Made by a program: the position numbers and the translations under genes
The notes under the pieces: model-generated
The model's database searches: none
Told to the model about the DNA's origin: nothing
What the model saw: only the letters and a program-made list of their open reading frames with translations
Shown here: positions 1-10,510 of the stretch, piece after piece
Numbering within the stretch: position 1 is the first letter of the stretch
Layout of the letters: each line of letters opens with the position of its first letter
Source of the DNA: Lithobates sylvaticus
Taxonomy: Eukaryota > Chordata > Amphibia > Anura > Ranidae
Direction of reading: 5' to 3'
DNA length: 64,000 nucleotides
Assembly (NCBI GenBank): GCA_028564925.1
Contig: CM053033.1
Location: 204,616,607 to 204,680,606, forward strand

Positions 1-156
1 CTCTCCTTAGCAGGCATCACGGCGGCTTCCGTCTCCTCCCTAACACACTAAGAAAATTATACCTGACACTCTTCTCCTATTGCAACACAATGCACTGCCA
101 TGCATTGCAACATGCGGCAACACCGTTGTATTGCACTGCAAAGTGCAATACACTAA
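1..156. other. unassigned, TGCA-rich inverted words
   Basis: No gene is visible. Positions 80-155 are full of self-complementary TGCAAT/ATTGCA words that could fold into a hairpin. They may be one end of a MITE whose other end lies outside the window. Confidence 0.3.
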
Positions 157-311
157 GCCAAATAGTAATGGTAAAAAGCACTTGTGGGTTTTACCAATCT
201 TATTTTTTTTTGTACAATTCTCATTTAAGGGGGCGTGGCAAGGGATGTGTCTTATGCCTGCATACTTTTGCTGATAGGTGTCCCTCATTCCCATCTCAAA
301 AAGTTGGGAGG
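157..311 (-). repeat. fragment of a CTCCCAAC-ended MITE-like repeat
   Basis: Read on the minus strand, this matches the first ~160 bp of the repeats at 14196-14564 and 47049-47395. Shared parts are the CTCCCAAC end, the 'gatgggaatgagggac' block, the 'aggacac' block and the 'ttaccactactatt' block. The distal end is missing, so it is a truncated copy. Confidence 0.65.
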
Positions 312-1155
312 GTATGCCTTTTGCACCCACCTTTGCAGTTTTTGTGCTCCACAAACAAATCTTCCACATCGATCTAACGAGTACGCCTACTAACCACAGA
401 GCCACCATGCTGCCCTACATAGAAATACTCAAACTCTAAACGCTTCAGTGGTTCTGTAGGATGGCCATGGAGTTTGTCTCTCCTGTGCTGAATAAATTGT
501 CCTCAGAACCAAAATGACCTCTGATGTTTGTACACAAGGATGGCCCCTCACCTCCCAGCACAGCGTGAAGTCTGAGCGAAAAAAAAATTCCACACCCCTT
601 TAACAAGGCCATTTCTAGATAAATTCTCCTCAATTAGGGCAAATGGTTCCCACTTCCAGCCATGTGAGAGCTGGGTTCAGGAATGACGGGGTCACAGGTC
701 AATATCTCCCTATAAATAGCAATCTGGGAACGGTTATTAGGGCAGAACTATTGCGAATTCAGAAATTGCTGTCATTCTGTGGATCATAGGGCAAAATCAG
801 ATCCTGACAACATACTGTATAAATCCTCTAACCAGAAATGTCAGACATCATTTTAGAAACAAAAAAAAAAAACGAAAATGTATTTAAAAAAAAAAAAAAA
901 GACTGAAAATGAATAATAAAAAAAAAAACAGAAAATGTTTCCCCTAATAAGTGTTAATATTTCTGGAAGTGCATTTTATTTAGTAAATTATTGTTGCAAC
1001 CTAAAAGTAATTTCTAACATGTACTGTAGCATATCATAATCCCATTCTCTGTTATCAGGTAGTATATTCAGCATCTCCGCTCAGCAATTAGCCTGGATTC
1101 ACACCTATGCAGTTTTAATGCTTTTTGCATTTTGCAGATTTGCACTACAGTCCAT
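312..1155. other. unassigned spacer with A-rich tracts
   Basis: No open frame with a recognisable domain and no clear repeat ends. Positions 858-935 hold several poly-A runs split by short GAAAATG-like words. They resemble decayed poly-A tails but are not attached to any element I can name. Confidence 0.3.
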
Positions 1156-1159
1156 TTAA

Positions 1160-2033
1160 CCACATGCCGACCAGACCACAGCCGAAAGACGGCTACAGCG
1201 TGGTCGGCTTATTCTGGGTGGACGTCTGTAGGACGTCCTCCCAGAACCTTGCTCTCACAAGCCCCCTGGGGCACGCACTCGGGAACATCCGTGACCATGA
1301 TGGCGGCAGTTTACCACATGATCGCTCCGTCAGATGACGGAGCGATCACATGTACACAAACCGGCGTCACATGTACACAAACCGGCGTTACGTCATGACA
1401 CCGGTTCCTCCCTCCCCTCTAATCGGTACAGTGAGAGGGGAGAAGCGGAGAGGGGGAGAGATGGGACCAGCGCTGTGGGCTGGATGTGTAGTGCCCACAG
1501 CGCTGGTCAGTGATAGCTACTCTGCCACCACTGTGCAATACTCTGCCACCACTGTGCAATACTATGCCAGCACTGTGCAATACTCTGCCACCACTGTGCA
1601 ATACTCTGCCACCACTGTGCAATACTATGCCAGCACTGTGCAATACTCTGCCACCACTGTGCAATACTCTGCCACCACTGTGCAATACTATGCCAGCACT
1701 GTGAAATACTCTGCCACCACTGTGCAATACTATGCCAGCACTGTGAAATACTCTGCCAACACTGTGCAATACTCTGCCAATACTGTGCAACACTGCAATA
1801 CTCTGCCAATACTCTGCCAATACTCTGCAATAAATTTTAATAGAAACAAAGAATTATTATTATTTTTTTTACCGAATTTTCTGTATTTTTTGATTTATAG
1901 CGCAACAAAAATAAAATAAATAAAATTCATATGGGTACAGTGTTGCATGACTGAGTAATTGTCATTCAAAGTGTGAGAGCACCGAAAGCTGAAAATTGGT
2001 CTGGTTAGGAAGGGGGTTTAAAATGGAGTGCCC
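1160..2033. mobile_element. TTAA-flanked non-autonomous DNA element, copy 1
   Basis: It begins with CCACATGCCGACC directly after a TTAA (1156-1159). It shares the interior of other copies in this window: 'atagcgcaa', 'gttgcatgac..gtaattgtca', and 'gaaagctgaaaattggtctgg' near the far end. A TTAA target is typical of piggyBac-type transposition, so I infer a non-autonomous piggyBac-like family, but no transposase is present. The distal end is obscured by an A-rich junction with the next repeat. A 21-bp minisatellite has expanded inside it. Confidence 0.55.
1510..1823. repeat. minisatellite, ~21-bp unit
   Basis: About 14-15 tandem units of the type tactctgccaccactgtgca, with a sub-pattern in which every third unit reads 'tatgccagcac'. 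That higher-order pattern points to expansion of a three-unit block. Open frames across it on both strands come only from the unit length being a multiple of three and are not genes. Confidence 0.9.
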
Positions 2034-2455
2034 ACAAAAAAAAAAAAAAAAAATAAAAAGTCAGCAGCTACAAATACTGCAGCTGCTGACTTTTAATAAT
2101 TGGACACTTACCTGTCCCGGGGTCCAGCGATGCGAGGGAACGAGACCCCCCCTTAATGTGGGAACCCGGCTGTGGCTTCACAGCCGGGCACCCGCTGCGC
2201 ATGCGCGAGCGGCGCCTTGCGCCGTGATTCGACGCTCACTCATCTGGGACACATGACAGGTCCCAGATGACTGTGCGGCGCCTAGGGGAAGTGACGTTTA
2301 GCCCGGGCAATGAAGGTGGCAGACTACGAGGGACCCCCTAGCAACAGGCATTTAGAGGTGAGTAAAAAATAAAAAAATGTCCAATTATTTTTTTTTTATT
2401 TTTTTAATGATTTTTAAGCCACATTTTTTTTTTTTGGTGGCAACCCCACTTTAAG
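2034..2455. repeat. dispersed repeat
   Basis: It starts after a poly-A run with the hairpin gtcagcagct..agctgctgac and the block 'ttggacacttacctgtcc', passes a GC-rich middle, and ends near 'ggtggcaaccccacttt'. I recognise the pattern from ranid sequence, but the family name and exact ends are uncertain. No coding sequence. Confidence 0.45.
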
Positions 2456-2639
2456 TGCCCAAAGTATCCACTAAAGCTGGTCATACACGGTTAGATTTGC
2501 ATTTGAACGTTCATAAAAAAATTCTCAAAATCGCTCGCCACAGCATTCGATGATGAGTCAATAAATGAAGTTTGAAAGGCCCTAAAAATGTTGTTCAATT
2601 TGCAATGCCAATGTATAGAACTTAAACCTAAAGAGATTA

Positions 2640-2845
2640 ATGACGCCGTGATTGGCTGTCACAGCGGTCAGGTGATCTAAAAATTCCCGATCGGAAGCTT
2701 TCGGTTAGGCGCCGGTAACTGTGTCGGGAGCACGGGCTCTTGGCACAGCCTTTTGAACTGCAATTCACGCAAATATGCGGTCCCTTCGCACCAAGGACCA
2801 GACGCAGAGAGGCCACATATCTGCGTGCGGCCCGGCGCCAAGGCG
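2640..2845. repeat. GC-rich dispersed repeat, shared with 61454-61695
   Basis: It shares 'ttcggttaggcgc..ggtaactgtgtcggg', 'gcaattcacgcaaatatg' and 'gtgcggyc' blocks in the same order with 61454-61695. Two diverged copies of one short family are therefore present. No coding capacity. Confidence 0.6.
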
Positions 2846-2924
2846 TTAGAGCAGTATTAAATCCAAAATCTAACATACAGTATATTATATTGCAATTTAC
2901 CAGTTCTTAGATGTGATGGCTGCA

Positions 2925-3110
2925 TTAGGCCCCTTTCACACGGACGGTCCGTTCAGGTCCGCCTGTCAGTTCTTTAAGCGGACCTGAACGGACCCTCCAT
3001 AGACCTCTAGAGTGCAGAGACAGACCTGTCATCTTCCTGCTCAGCGTGGGGATCGCTCCGTCTGAGCAGAGCGGGCTCCGGACACGGACACGTCCGCGTG
3101 AAAGAGCCCT
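2925..3110. mobile_element. short MITE with TTAGG..CCTAA ends
   Basis: The ends are inverted: ttaggcccctttcacacgga at the left and tccgcgtgaaagagccctaa at the right. The interior holds a second inverted pair, 'cggtccgttcaggtccgc' and 'gcggacctgaacggacc'. It abuts the Harbinger-like MITE on its right. The superfamily is not clear from the target duplication. Confidence 0.55.
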
Positions 3111-3112
3111 AA

Positions 3113-3500
3113 TGCCCCGTACACACGGTCGGAAATTCAGACGGAAAATGACGGATCGGACCATGTTGTCGGAAAAAATGTGTGGGCTCCATCTCCATCT
3201 GAAATTCCGACGGAAAAAATTTGAGATCCTGCTCTCAAATTTTCCGACAACAAAATCCGATCTGACTTTTTCCGATCGTGTGTAGAGAATTCCGACGGAC
3301 AAAGTGCCACGCATGCTCAGATCAAATTATGAGACCAAAGCTATTGGCTACTAGCCTCTACGTAGTTCCGTTGTACGCAACGAACGTCACCACATTCAGA
3401 ATGATCAGATTTTCCGACAACTTTGTATGTAACACCAGTGTCGGACAAAATCCGTCGGAAAAAATTTGTGGTCGGAATTTGCGGCCGTGTGTACGGGGCA
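3113..3500. mobile_element. Harbinger-like MITE, copy 1
   Basis: Inverted ends TGCCCCGTACACACGG and CCGTGTGTACGGGGCA are flanked by a TAA duplication (3110-3112 and 3501-3503). A 3-bp TWA duplication with such ends is characteristic of PIF/Harbinger elements. The interior repeats TTCCGACGGA-type words in both orientations. No transposase, so it is non-autonomous. Related to 9974-10385. Confidence 0.8.
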
Positions 3501-3627
3501 TAAGTTTTATTTTTTAGGCTTTCTTTCTTCTATTTTAATCTGGTAATTCCGGCAGCAACTCTGTTGTTTTTTCCCATCACAAACTCTCCAGCAGAATGTG
3601 TCAGTTTACATGGATGAGACAAACCAC

Positions 3628-3928
3628 TTAGGCTAGGCTCAGACTGGTGCGATGCAGATACTGCATGTGATTCGCAAAGGAATCGCACCGCATTCCTATT
3701 CACATCACATGCGATGTGAGGTGCAATTTGTATGGCTGAAATCGCATCCACACCAAAATGGTGCAGGACCCTTTTTTTCGCACTGTGTTTTGCGATCTGT
3801 TTTGGGGTGTCGTTAAGATAACATTGACATCGCCGGCGATCGCATGAACGCTGTGCGATTGCAATACGATGCTGGAAGCACACAGGATTCGCTGCATTTC
3901 CCGCATTGCAAGTGTGAACCTAGCCTTA
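3628..3928. mobile_element. MITE with TTAGGCTAGG ends
   Basis: The left end ttaggctaggctcagact is the inverted match of the right end agtgtgaacctagcctta. The interior carries many gcgat/atcgc words. CACT flanks both ends and may be the target duplication. No coding sequence. Confidence 0.65.
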
Positions 3929-4292
3929 CACTGGTGGGGGGAAATTAAAGTGATCAGCTTTTATTTATTTATGTAAACATTTTATCTCAAAAGGAAAAAA
4001 AAACAGCTGTAACCGATAATAAAGTGCGAGCTGAAATTTGGCTTCAGTTTGTTAGTGTATCTAAATCTGCTAATACATTTAACACTCCCCTCCCCCTAGA
4101 CTGACAATGCTGCTGTCTGCTGTGCCTCAACTGCTCATTCATCCAGAGATGTGTCTCCATAATATAGGAGGTGTGTTACTGGCCTGATCACCAGGTGTAA
4201 ACAGAGGGTAAAAAGCCAAAGAAAAGAAAACAGATGCAGCCACCACATCTAATGATTGATAAGCTGCAATATAATACATTTTTGGTTTCGGG
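3929..4292. other. unassigned spacer
   Basis: No open frame of note and no repeat ends that I can identify. Confidence 0.3.
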
Positions 4293-4300
4293 TTTAATAC

Positions 4301-5067
4301 TAGACATGTGCAATTCGTTTCGTTTTTTTTCGTTATATTAGTTCATTCTTTATCGTACGAATGAACGAACGATTCGCTAAAAATTTTAACGAATAACGAA
4401 TTGTTCGAATCGAACGAATCCGAAAAACAACGAAAATCCGAAAAAAAACAAATTAGAAACAACGAATCTACGAAAGAAGAAAATCCGAAAAACTAAAACA
4501 GGAACAACTAAAATCAAAATGAACGAAAAAATTCGTACATTCGTAATTTTTTTTTTTTTGTTGAATTGGTAATTTTCCGTGTCCCTTACAATGGCGCTGC
4601 TTAACGTGCTTCGAATGGATTGAACGAAAAAATTTGTACATTCGTAACTTTTTTTTTTTTTTTTTGATTCGTCATTTTCCGTGTCTCTTACAATGGCGCT
4701 GCTTAACGTGCTTCGAATGGATTGAACGAAAAAATTCGTACATTCGTAATTTTCCGTGTCTCTTAAAATGTAATAATAGCATTCACATTACATAAAATTA
4801 TGAATTATGCTCCGATTACGAATCTACGAATGTTACCAATGTTACGAAAGTACGAATAAATACGAATGCGTCCGAATTTCGAATAAACGAATAAACGAAA
4901 ATTAAACTAACGGAAAAACGAATCAACGAAAAAATAACTCTTACGAAAATACGAATCGTTACGAATACGAACACCGACGACTTACGAATTTACGAATCGT
5001 TACGAATCAACGGAAACGAAAGAAACGAAACGAAAATAAACAAATTTTTCTGTTGTGCACATGTCTA
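4301..5067. mobile_element. CGAA-rich hAT-like non-autonomous element
   Basis: The inverted ends TAGACATGTGCA and TGCACATGTCTA are flanked by an imperfect 8-bp duplication, tttaatac (4293-4300) and tttaatat (5068-5075). An 8-bp duplication fits hAT transposition. Almost the whole interior is built from short CGAA/TTCG words, with two near-identical internal direct repeats around 4515-4610 and 4625-4735. No transposase. Remnants of a related element flank the LTR at 15580-19259. Confidence 0.7.
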
Positions 5068-5075
5068 TTTAATAT

Positions 5076-5324
5076 CGCCTTAACATTTGATCTTCAATTG
5101 TTACACTAGTAGATGAATATAAAAACACATTTTTGTGGGGACCAAATTAACAAATCTGAATTTTGTTCGATCAGATAAGAAACAAGAAACATTTTCAAAC
5201 CTGTGTCTTCATCCATATGGCTGAAAATGAACATCAATTTGTCCTCATTAACCATCGAAAAATTACATGAATGTTCAGAAAATATATATATTTTTTAAAA
5301 CAAAATTTTTTTCCACATCCACAC
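5076..5324. other. unassigned AT-rich spacer
   Basis: AT-rich, with no coding frame and no identified repeat ends. Confidence 0.3.
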
Positions 5325-5602
5325 TAAGGCTAGGTTTCCACTAGTGCGACTTGTCATGCAATTTGGGACTGAAAAGTCACATGACAAGTCCTACCCCATG
5401 ATTTCCAATGAGTACCGTTCATATCTGTGCGACATTAAGACGCAGCGACTTCAAAGTAGTCCCTGCACGACTTTGGTCCCACTTTGATACGACTTGAGGT
5501 CCATAGACCTCAAGAATACACAGGCATTGCTTCAAGTTGTAGCAAAAAATTGCGGCAAAATCGTGCGACTTTGGAGACGCAATAGTGGAAACATAGCCTA
5601 AA
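5325..5602. mobile_element. MITE with CTAAGGCTAGGTTTCCACTA ends
   Basis: The left end taaggctaggtttccact is the inverted counterpart of the right end agtggaaacatagccta. The interior has further inverted words (acttgtcat/atgacaagt). Non-coding and similar in style to 3628-3928. Confidence 0.65.
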
Positions 5603-5861
5603 GTCTGTGGACGGAAAGATCTCCAACTGCCGGCTATTGTATTCTGACATCAAATATTCCATATGCAGCTCCAGGCAAGATCAGGCTCCACAATCACATA
5701 TCAGGTAATGGCTTGTTACATAGTTACATAGTAGGTGGGGCTGAAAAAAGACACAAAGTCAAAGTCCATCAAGTCCAACCTATGTGTGTGATTATATGTC
5801 AGTATTACATTGTATATCCCTGTATGTTGTGGTCGTTCAGGTGCTTATCTAATCTTGAAAC

Positions 5862-8680
5862 TAGGGATGAGCCGAACACCCCCCCGTTCGGCTCGCACCA
5901 GAACCCGCGAACGGACCTAAAGTCCGTGCGAGCTTTAGAACCCTATTAGTTATAATGGATGCGAACGTTCGAAATTAAAAGTGCTAATTTTAAAGGCTAA
6001 TATGCATGTTAATGTCATAAAAAGTGTTTGGGGACCTGGGTCCTGGGACATGTATCAATGCAAATTTTTTTTTTAAAAACGACCGTTTTTTCAGGAGCAG
6101 TGATTTTAATAATGCTTAAATTGAAACAATAAAAGTGTAATATTCCTTTAAATTTCGTACCTGGGGGGTGTCTATAGTATGCCTGTAAAGGGGCGCATGT
6201 TTCCCGTGTTTAGAACTGTCTCTGCGCAAAGTGTCATTTTTGAAAGTAAAAAAGCTATTTAAAATCACTTGCGGCTAATGTTAATTCACGGCTCCCGTAA
6301 CACAGAGAACAGTGATTCATTGAAACTCATTCATAAAAAAAAGTCATTGATAAAAAATAAAAAAAATGAAAAAAAAAAGCGTAGGGGTCCCCCCAAATTC
6401 AATAACCAGGCCCTTCAGGTCTGGGATGGATATTAAGGGGAACCCTAGCCAAAAAAAATGGCGTGGGGTCCCCCTCAAAATCCATACCAGACCCTTATCC
6501 GAGCACGCAACCTGGCAGGCCGCAGGAAAAGAGGGGGGGACGAGAGCGGCCCCCCTCTCGCCTGAACCGTACCAGGCCACATGCCCTCAACATTGGGAGG
6601 ATGCTTTGGGGGTCTAAGACCCCTAAAGCACCTTGTCCCCATGTTGATGAGGACAAGGGCCTCTTCCCCACAACCGTGCCCGGTGGTTGTGGGGGTCTGT
6701 GGGCGGGGGGCTTATCGGAATCTGGAAGCCCCCTTTAACAAGGGGACCCCCAGATCCCGGCCCCCCCCCTGTGTGAAATGGTAAGGGGGTACAAAAGTAC
6801 CCCTACCATTTCACCAAAAAAGTGTCAAAAATGGTAAAAATGACAGGAGACAGTCTTTGACAATTCCTTTATTAAAATCTTCTTTCTTCTTTCTTCATCC
6901 TTCGGTTTCTTCATCTTCTCCTTCCTTCATCTTCTTCCATCTTCTTCTTCCATTTTCTTCTTCCTCCGATCCGCTTCTTCTTGCGCTGGTCTTCTCGTCC
7001 TTCTCGTCCGGCATCTTCTTCCGTCGGTGTCGGTGTCTTCTTGGGCCGCTCCGCGCAATGGGAGGCTCCCGCTGTGTGAGGCTCCGCTCCATCTGACAGG
7101 TCTTTTAAAACGGAGGGCACCTGGTGACCCCGCCCCCCTCTGACGTCATGGGGAAAGCCATCATGGAATTCCCCATGACGTCCCTGTGCGTCAGAGGGGG
7201 CGGGGTCACCAGGTGCCCTCCATTATAAAAGACCTGTCAGACGGAGCGGAGCCTCACACAGCGGGAGCCTCCCATTGCGCGGAGCGGCCCAAGAAGACAC
7301 CGACACCGACACCAACGCCGACGCCGACGGAAGAAGATGCCGGACGAGAAGGACGAGAAGACCAGCGCAAGAAGAAGCGGATCGGAGGAAGAAGAAAATG
7401 GAAGAAGATGGAAGAAGATGAAGGAAGGAGAAGATGAAGAAACTGAAGGAAGAAGAAAGAAGAAAGAAGATTTTAATAAAGGAATTGTCAAAGACTGTCT
7501 CCTGTCATTTTTACCATTTTTGCCACTTTTTTGGTGAAATGGTAGGGGTACTTTTGTACCCCCTTACCATTTCACACAGGGGGGGGGGATCTGGGGGTCC
7601 CCTTGTTAAAGGGGGCTTCCAGATTCCGATAAGCCCCCCGCCCGCAGACCCCCACAACCACCGGGCACGGTTGTGGGGAAGAGGCCCTTGTCCTCATTAA
7701 CATGGGGACAAGGTGCTTTAGGGGTCTTAGACCCCCAAAGCATCCTCCCAATGTTGAGGGCATGTGGCCTGGTACGGTTCAGGCGAGAGGGGGGGCCGCT
7801 CTCGTCCCCCCTCTTTTCCTGCGGCCTGCCAGGTTGCGTGCTTGGATAAGGGTCTGGTATGGATTTTGAGGGGGACCCCACGCCATTTTTTTTGGCTAGG
7901 GTTCCCCTTAAAATCCATACCAGACCTCAAGGGTCTGGTATGGATTTTGAGGGGGACCCTACGCCATTTTTTTTTTTTTTTTTTTGGCTGGGGTTCCCCT
8001 TAATATCCATCCCAGACCTGAAGGGCCTGGTTATTGAATTTGGGGGGACCCCTACGCTTTTTTTTTTGTTTTTTTATTAATGAATGACAGTTCTCTGTGT
8101 TACAGGAGCCATCAATTCATTAGCCGCGAGTGATTTTAAATAGCTTTTTTCCTGCAAAAATGACACTTTTTTGCAGGGAAAGTTCTAAGCACAGGAAACC
8201 TGCCCCCTTCACAGGCCACCTATAGACACCCCCCAGATGTGATACTGCAATGCTGTTCTAACAGCATGCACACACATATCCCAGAAATAGAGCACATATT
8301 GTTGTCAGCAGTCAGCAGCACACTGACATGCTGACACTGACTGAAACATAATATGCGAGGCCGCCGGCGCGGCGGCCTCTTATACCGTGGGGCGTGTACT
8401 AAAGCCCATGAGCTATAATTGGCTACAGGCATCCTGCCTGTAGCCAATTATGGCTCTCCTCGCTGCCGGCGCTGTGATTGGCCAAGCATGCGGGGTCACA
8501 GTGCATGCTTGGCCAATCATCAGCCAGCATTGCACTGCGCGGGCCGCAATGCATTGCGGGGCCGCTCGCATCACACGAATTTGATGCGAGCGGCCCCAAT
8601 AGTTCTGGGCTCGCCGAGCGAGCGAACACCCGGTGCTCGATTCGAACATGGGTTCGAATCGAACACCGGGCTCATCCTTA
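5862..8680. mobile_element. 2.8-kb hAT-like element dominated by a palindrome
   Basis: Flanked by a perfect 8-bp duplication, cttgaaac (5854-5861 and 8681-8688). The ends are TAGGGATGAGC at the left and GCTCATCCTTA at the right, which fits hAT termini. It is inserted in the CR1 fragment. No transposase is encoded. About three quarters of it is one giant inverted repeat (6161-8235). The rest, 8236-8680, is a string of small hairpins such as ggctacaggc..gcctgtagcc and 'aagcatgc' pairs. Confidence 0.8.
6161..8235. repeat. ~2-kb inverted repeat (two ~1-kb arms)
   Basis: The left arm begins at cctggggggtgtctata and the right arm ends at tatagacaccccccag. The arms meet near 7150-7175 around gacgtcatggggaa..ttccccatgacgtc. 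Mirror-image open frames occur in both arms (for example 6857-7096 plus and 7237-7491 minus) and result from the inversion. The arms include a GAAGAAGAT-type simple repeat and a (CGACAC/CGACGC) stretch that is longer on the right (7300-7330), so they have diverged a little since the inversion formed. Confidence 0.9.
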
Positions 8681-9270
8681 CTTGAAACTATCGATGCTCC
8701 CCGTTGAGACCACCGCCTGTGGAAGGGAATTCCACATCCTTGCCGCTCTTACAGTAAAGAACCCTCTACATAGTTTAAGGTTAAGCCTCTTTTCTTCTAA
8801 TTTTAATGAGTGGCCGTGTGTCTTGCTAAACTCCCTTTTGCAAAAATGTTTTATCCCTATTGTGGGGTCACCAGTACGGTATTTGTATATTGAAATCATA
8901 TCCCCTTTCAAGCGTCTCCTCCAGAGAGAATAAGTTCAGTGCTCGCAACCTTTACTCATAACTAACATCCTCCAGTCCCTTTATTAGCTTTGTTGCCCTT
9001 CTTTGTACTCACTCCATTTCCAGTACATCCTTCCTGAGGACTGGTGCCCAGAACTGGACAGCATACTCCAGGTGCAGCTGGACCAGAGTCTTGTAGAGCG
9101 GGAGAATTATCGTTTTCTCACTTGTCACTGGTATCAGCAACAGGAATCTTGCACACTGAGATGCAAAACAATCCAACTTTACTAAAAAAAATGCTAAAAA
9201 ATAAAAAAAGTTGAGTGTGCAGAACAATCTTTCTAACTGAAGACCTTTTGCATTGTGCAAACTTGCATGT

Positions 9271-9600
9271 TTATGTCTACGGAGGAGGGAGTGTATTAAG
9301 CTGGTTCAGCAGGGACTGAACCATGATTTGAACCATGTATGGGCAGGCTGGTTGTACCCAGGTTGGGTTGATCAACTTGGGTACAACCAGCCTCTCTGAT
9401 TTTTCATGCGAACATGGTCAGCGGCTAGAGCCTCTAGCAATAATCACTATGTGTTCTCCCGGCAGGGACGGCTCCTCTTCTCCCCCTTGCTGGGAGAACA
9501 CAATAGCTCAGAGGGAGGGATTCCCCCATCAACACTTGTTGATGGTGGGATCGAGTGTGGTTGCAGGAAAGTAAATTTCACCGTCTTTGGCTGGCTTTAG
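9271..9600. repeat. dispersed repeat with internal hairpins
   Basis: It contains the inverted pair ggctggttgtacccaggtt / acttgggtacaaccagcc (9349-9392) and a second pair, tgtgttctcccggcaggg / cttgctgggagaacacaa. A 'gggattcccccatcaacac' block resembles 28665-28690. No coding sequence. Confidence 0.5.
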
Positions 9601-9970
9601 CCTGAGTAAAGGAGAACAGTATGAACTGGCAGAATCCCTCCAAGTCAATTAACTTTCCTCACGGCAGACTTGAGCAGTGAGCAACACCAAGCGCCATAGA
9701 GGTGCCTACAACGTTTATGGTCTAATTAGGAGAACATTCCACAATGCCTGTGGGGACTTTTAAGGTCAGGGTGTGGTTAAGTGTAAGGTTCAAGTTGTGT
9801 GTTAAGGGTTATGTTTTAGCATTGGATTAAGGGTTAAATGTTAATTGTTATGTAGGAGGGTAAGTGTTAATCGTTAATTTGGGGATTATGTTAAGCTCAG
9901 TGTAAGTCTGTTAATGACACAAAGTACAGTGGATTCCCACAAATGAAGCATTACTTCTGTGAACATACAC
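9601..9970. other. unassigned, TTAAGGGTTA-like low complexity
   Basis: Positions 9770-9900 are built of degenerate gttaagtgt/ttaagggtta words. No gene and no transposon ends are visible. Confidence 0.35.
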
Positions 9971-9973
9971 TTA

Positions 9974-10385
9974 TGCCGCGTACACACGATCGGAATTCTC
10001 GTCGGAAAAAACTGTGTCGGATTTTCCGATGAAATTCCGCTCAAGCTGTGTTGCCTACACACGATCACACCAAATTCCGACAGTCAATAACACAGCGGCA
10101 TAAAACACGTTTGACAGCACTATAAAAGGGAAGTTTAATGCTTCCGAGCATGCGTCGAATTGTTTACGAGCATGCGTCGGAATTTTGCGTGTCGGAATTG
10201 CATACACACGATCGGAAAATCCGATAGAAAGGTTTTCCGTCGGAAAAATTGAGAACAGGTTCTCAATCCAAAGTCCGTCGGAAATTCCGACAGAAAAAGA
10301 CCGTTGAGCATACACACGGTCGGAAAATCCGATGAAAAGCTCCCATCGGACTGTTTCCATCGGAAATTCCGATCGTGTGTATGCA
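9974..10385. mobile_element. Harbinger-like MITE, copy 2
   Basis: The left end is TGCCGCGTACACACGATCGGAA and the right end GATCGTGTGTATGCA, flanked by TTA (9971-9973 and 10386-10388). This matches the TWA target rule of PIF/Harbinger. The interior repeats cggaattccga-like words. Non-coding. Related to 3113-3500. Confidence 0.8.
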
Positions 10386-10510
10386 TTAGAAAGTGAATCA
10401 CATAAAAGCAGAACTTGTTTCAGTATATTAAGTTTATGCTTTGAGATCATATACTGCCAGGACTATTCATTCGCTCTGAGACTAATACCAATATGTGCTT
10501 TCTACTCTAG

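Larger units (their letters stand above)
5708..9140 (-). mobile_element. CR1-type LINE 3' fragment, split by a hAT-like element
   Basis: Minus strand, in two blocks (8689-9140 then 5708-5853) that join cleanly once the 5862-8680 insertion is ignored. The coding block ends in the typical CR1 ORF2 tail: 'LHLEYAVQFWAPVL', then 'HGHSLKLEEKRL' and 'FFTVRAARMWNSLP'. The 3' end at 5708-5735 carries the taactatgtaac-type microsatellite usual for frog CR1 copies. The fragment is strongly 5'-truncated, has frame breaks and encodes no reverse transcriptase core, so it is inactive. Confidence 0.8.

Noticed and set aside
2637-2876. Possible tRNA- or 5S-derived SINE because of the GGTTAGGCGC-like words
   Set aside because: No A/B box pair at proper spacing and no cloverleaf that I could draw.
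6366-8080. Several 60-90-codon frames with similar Arg/Pro- or Phe/Ser-rich proteins on opposite strands
   Set aside because: Produced by the ~2-kb palindrome and GAAGAAG/CCCC simple sequence. No conserved domain or start context.
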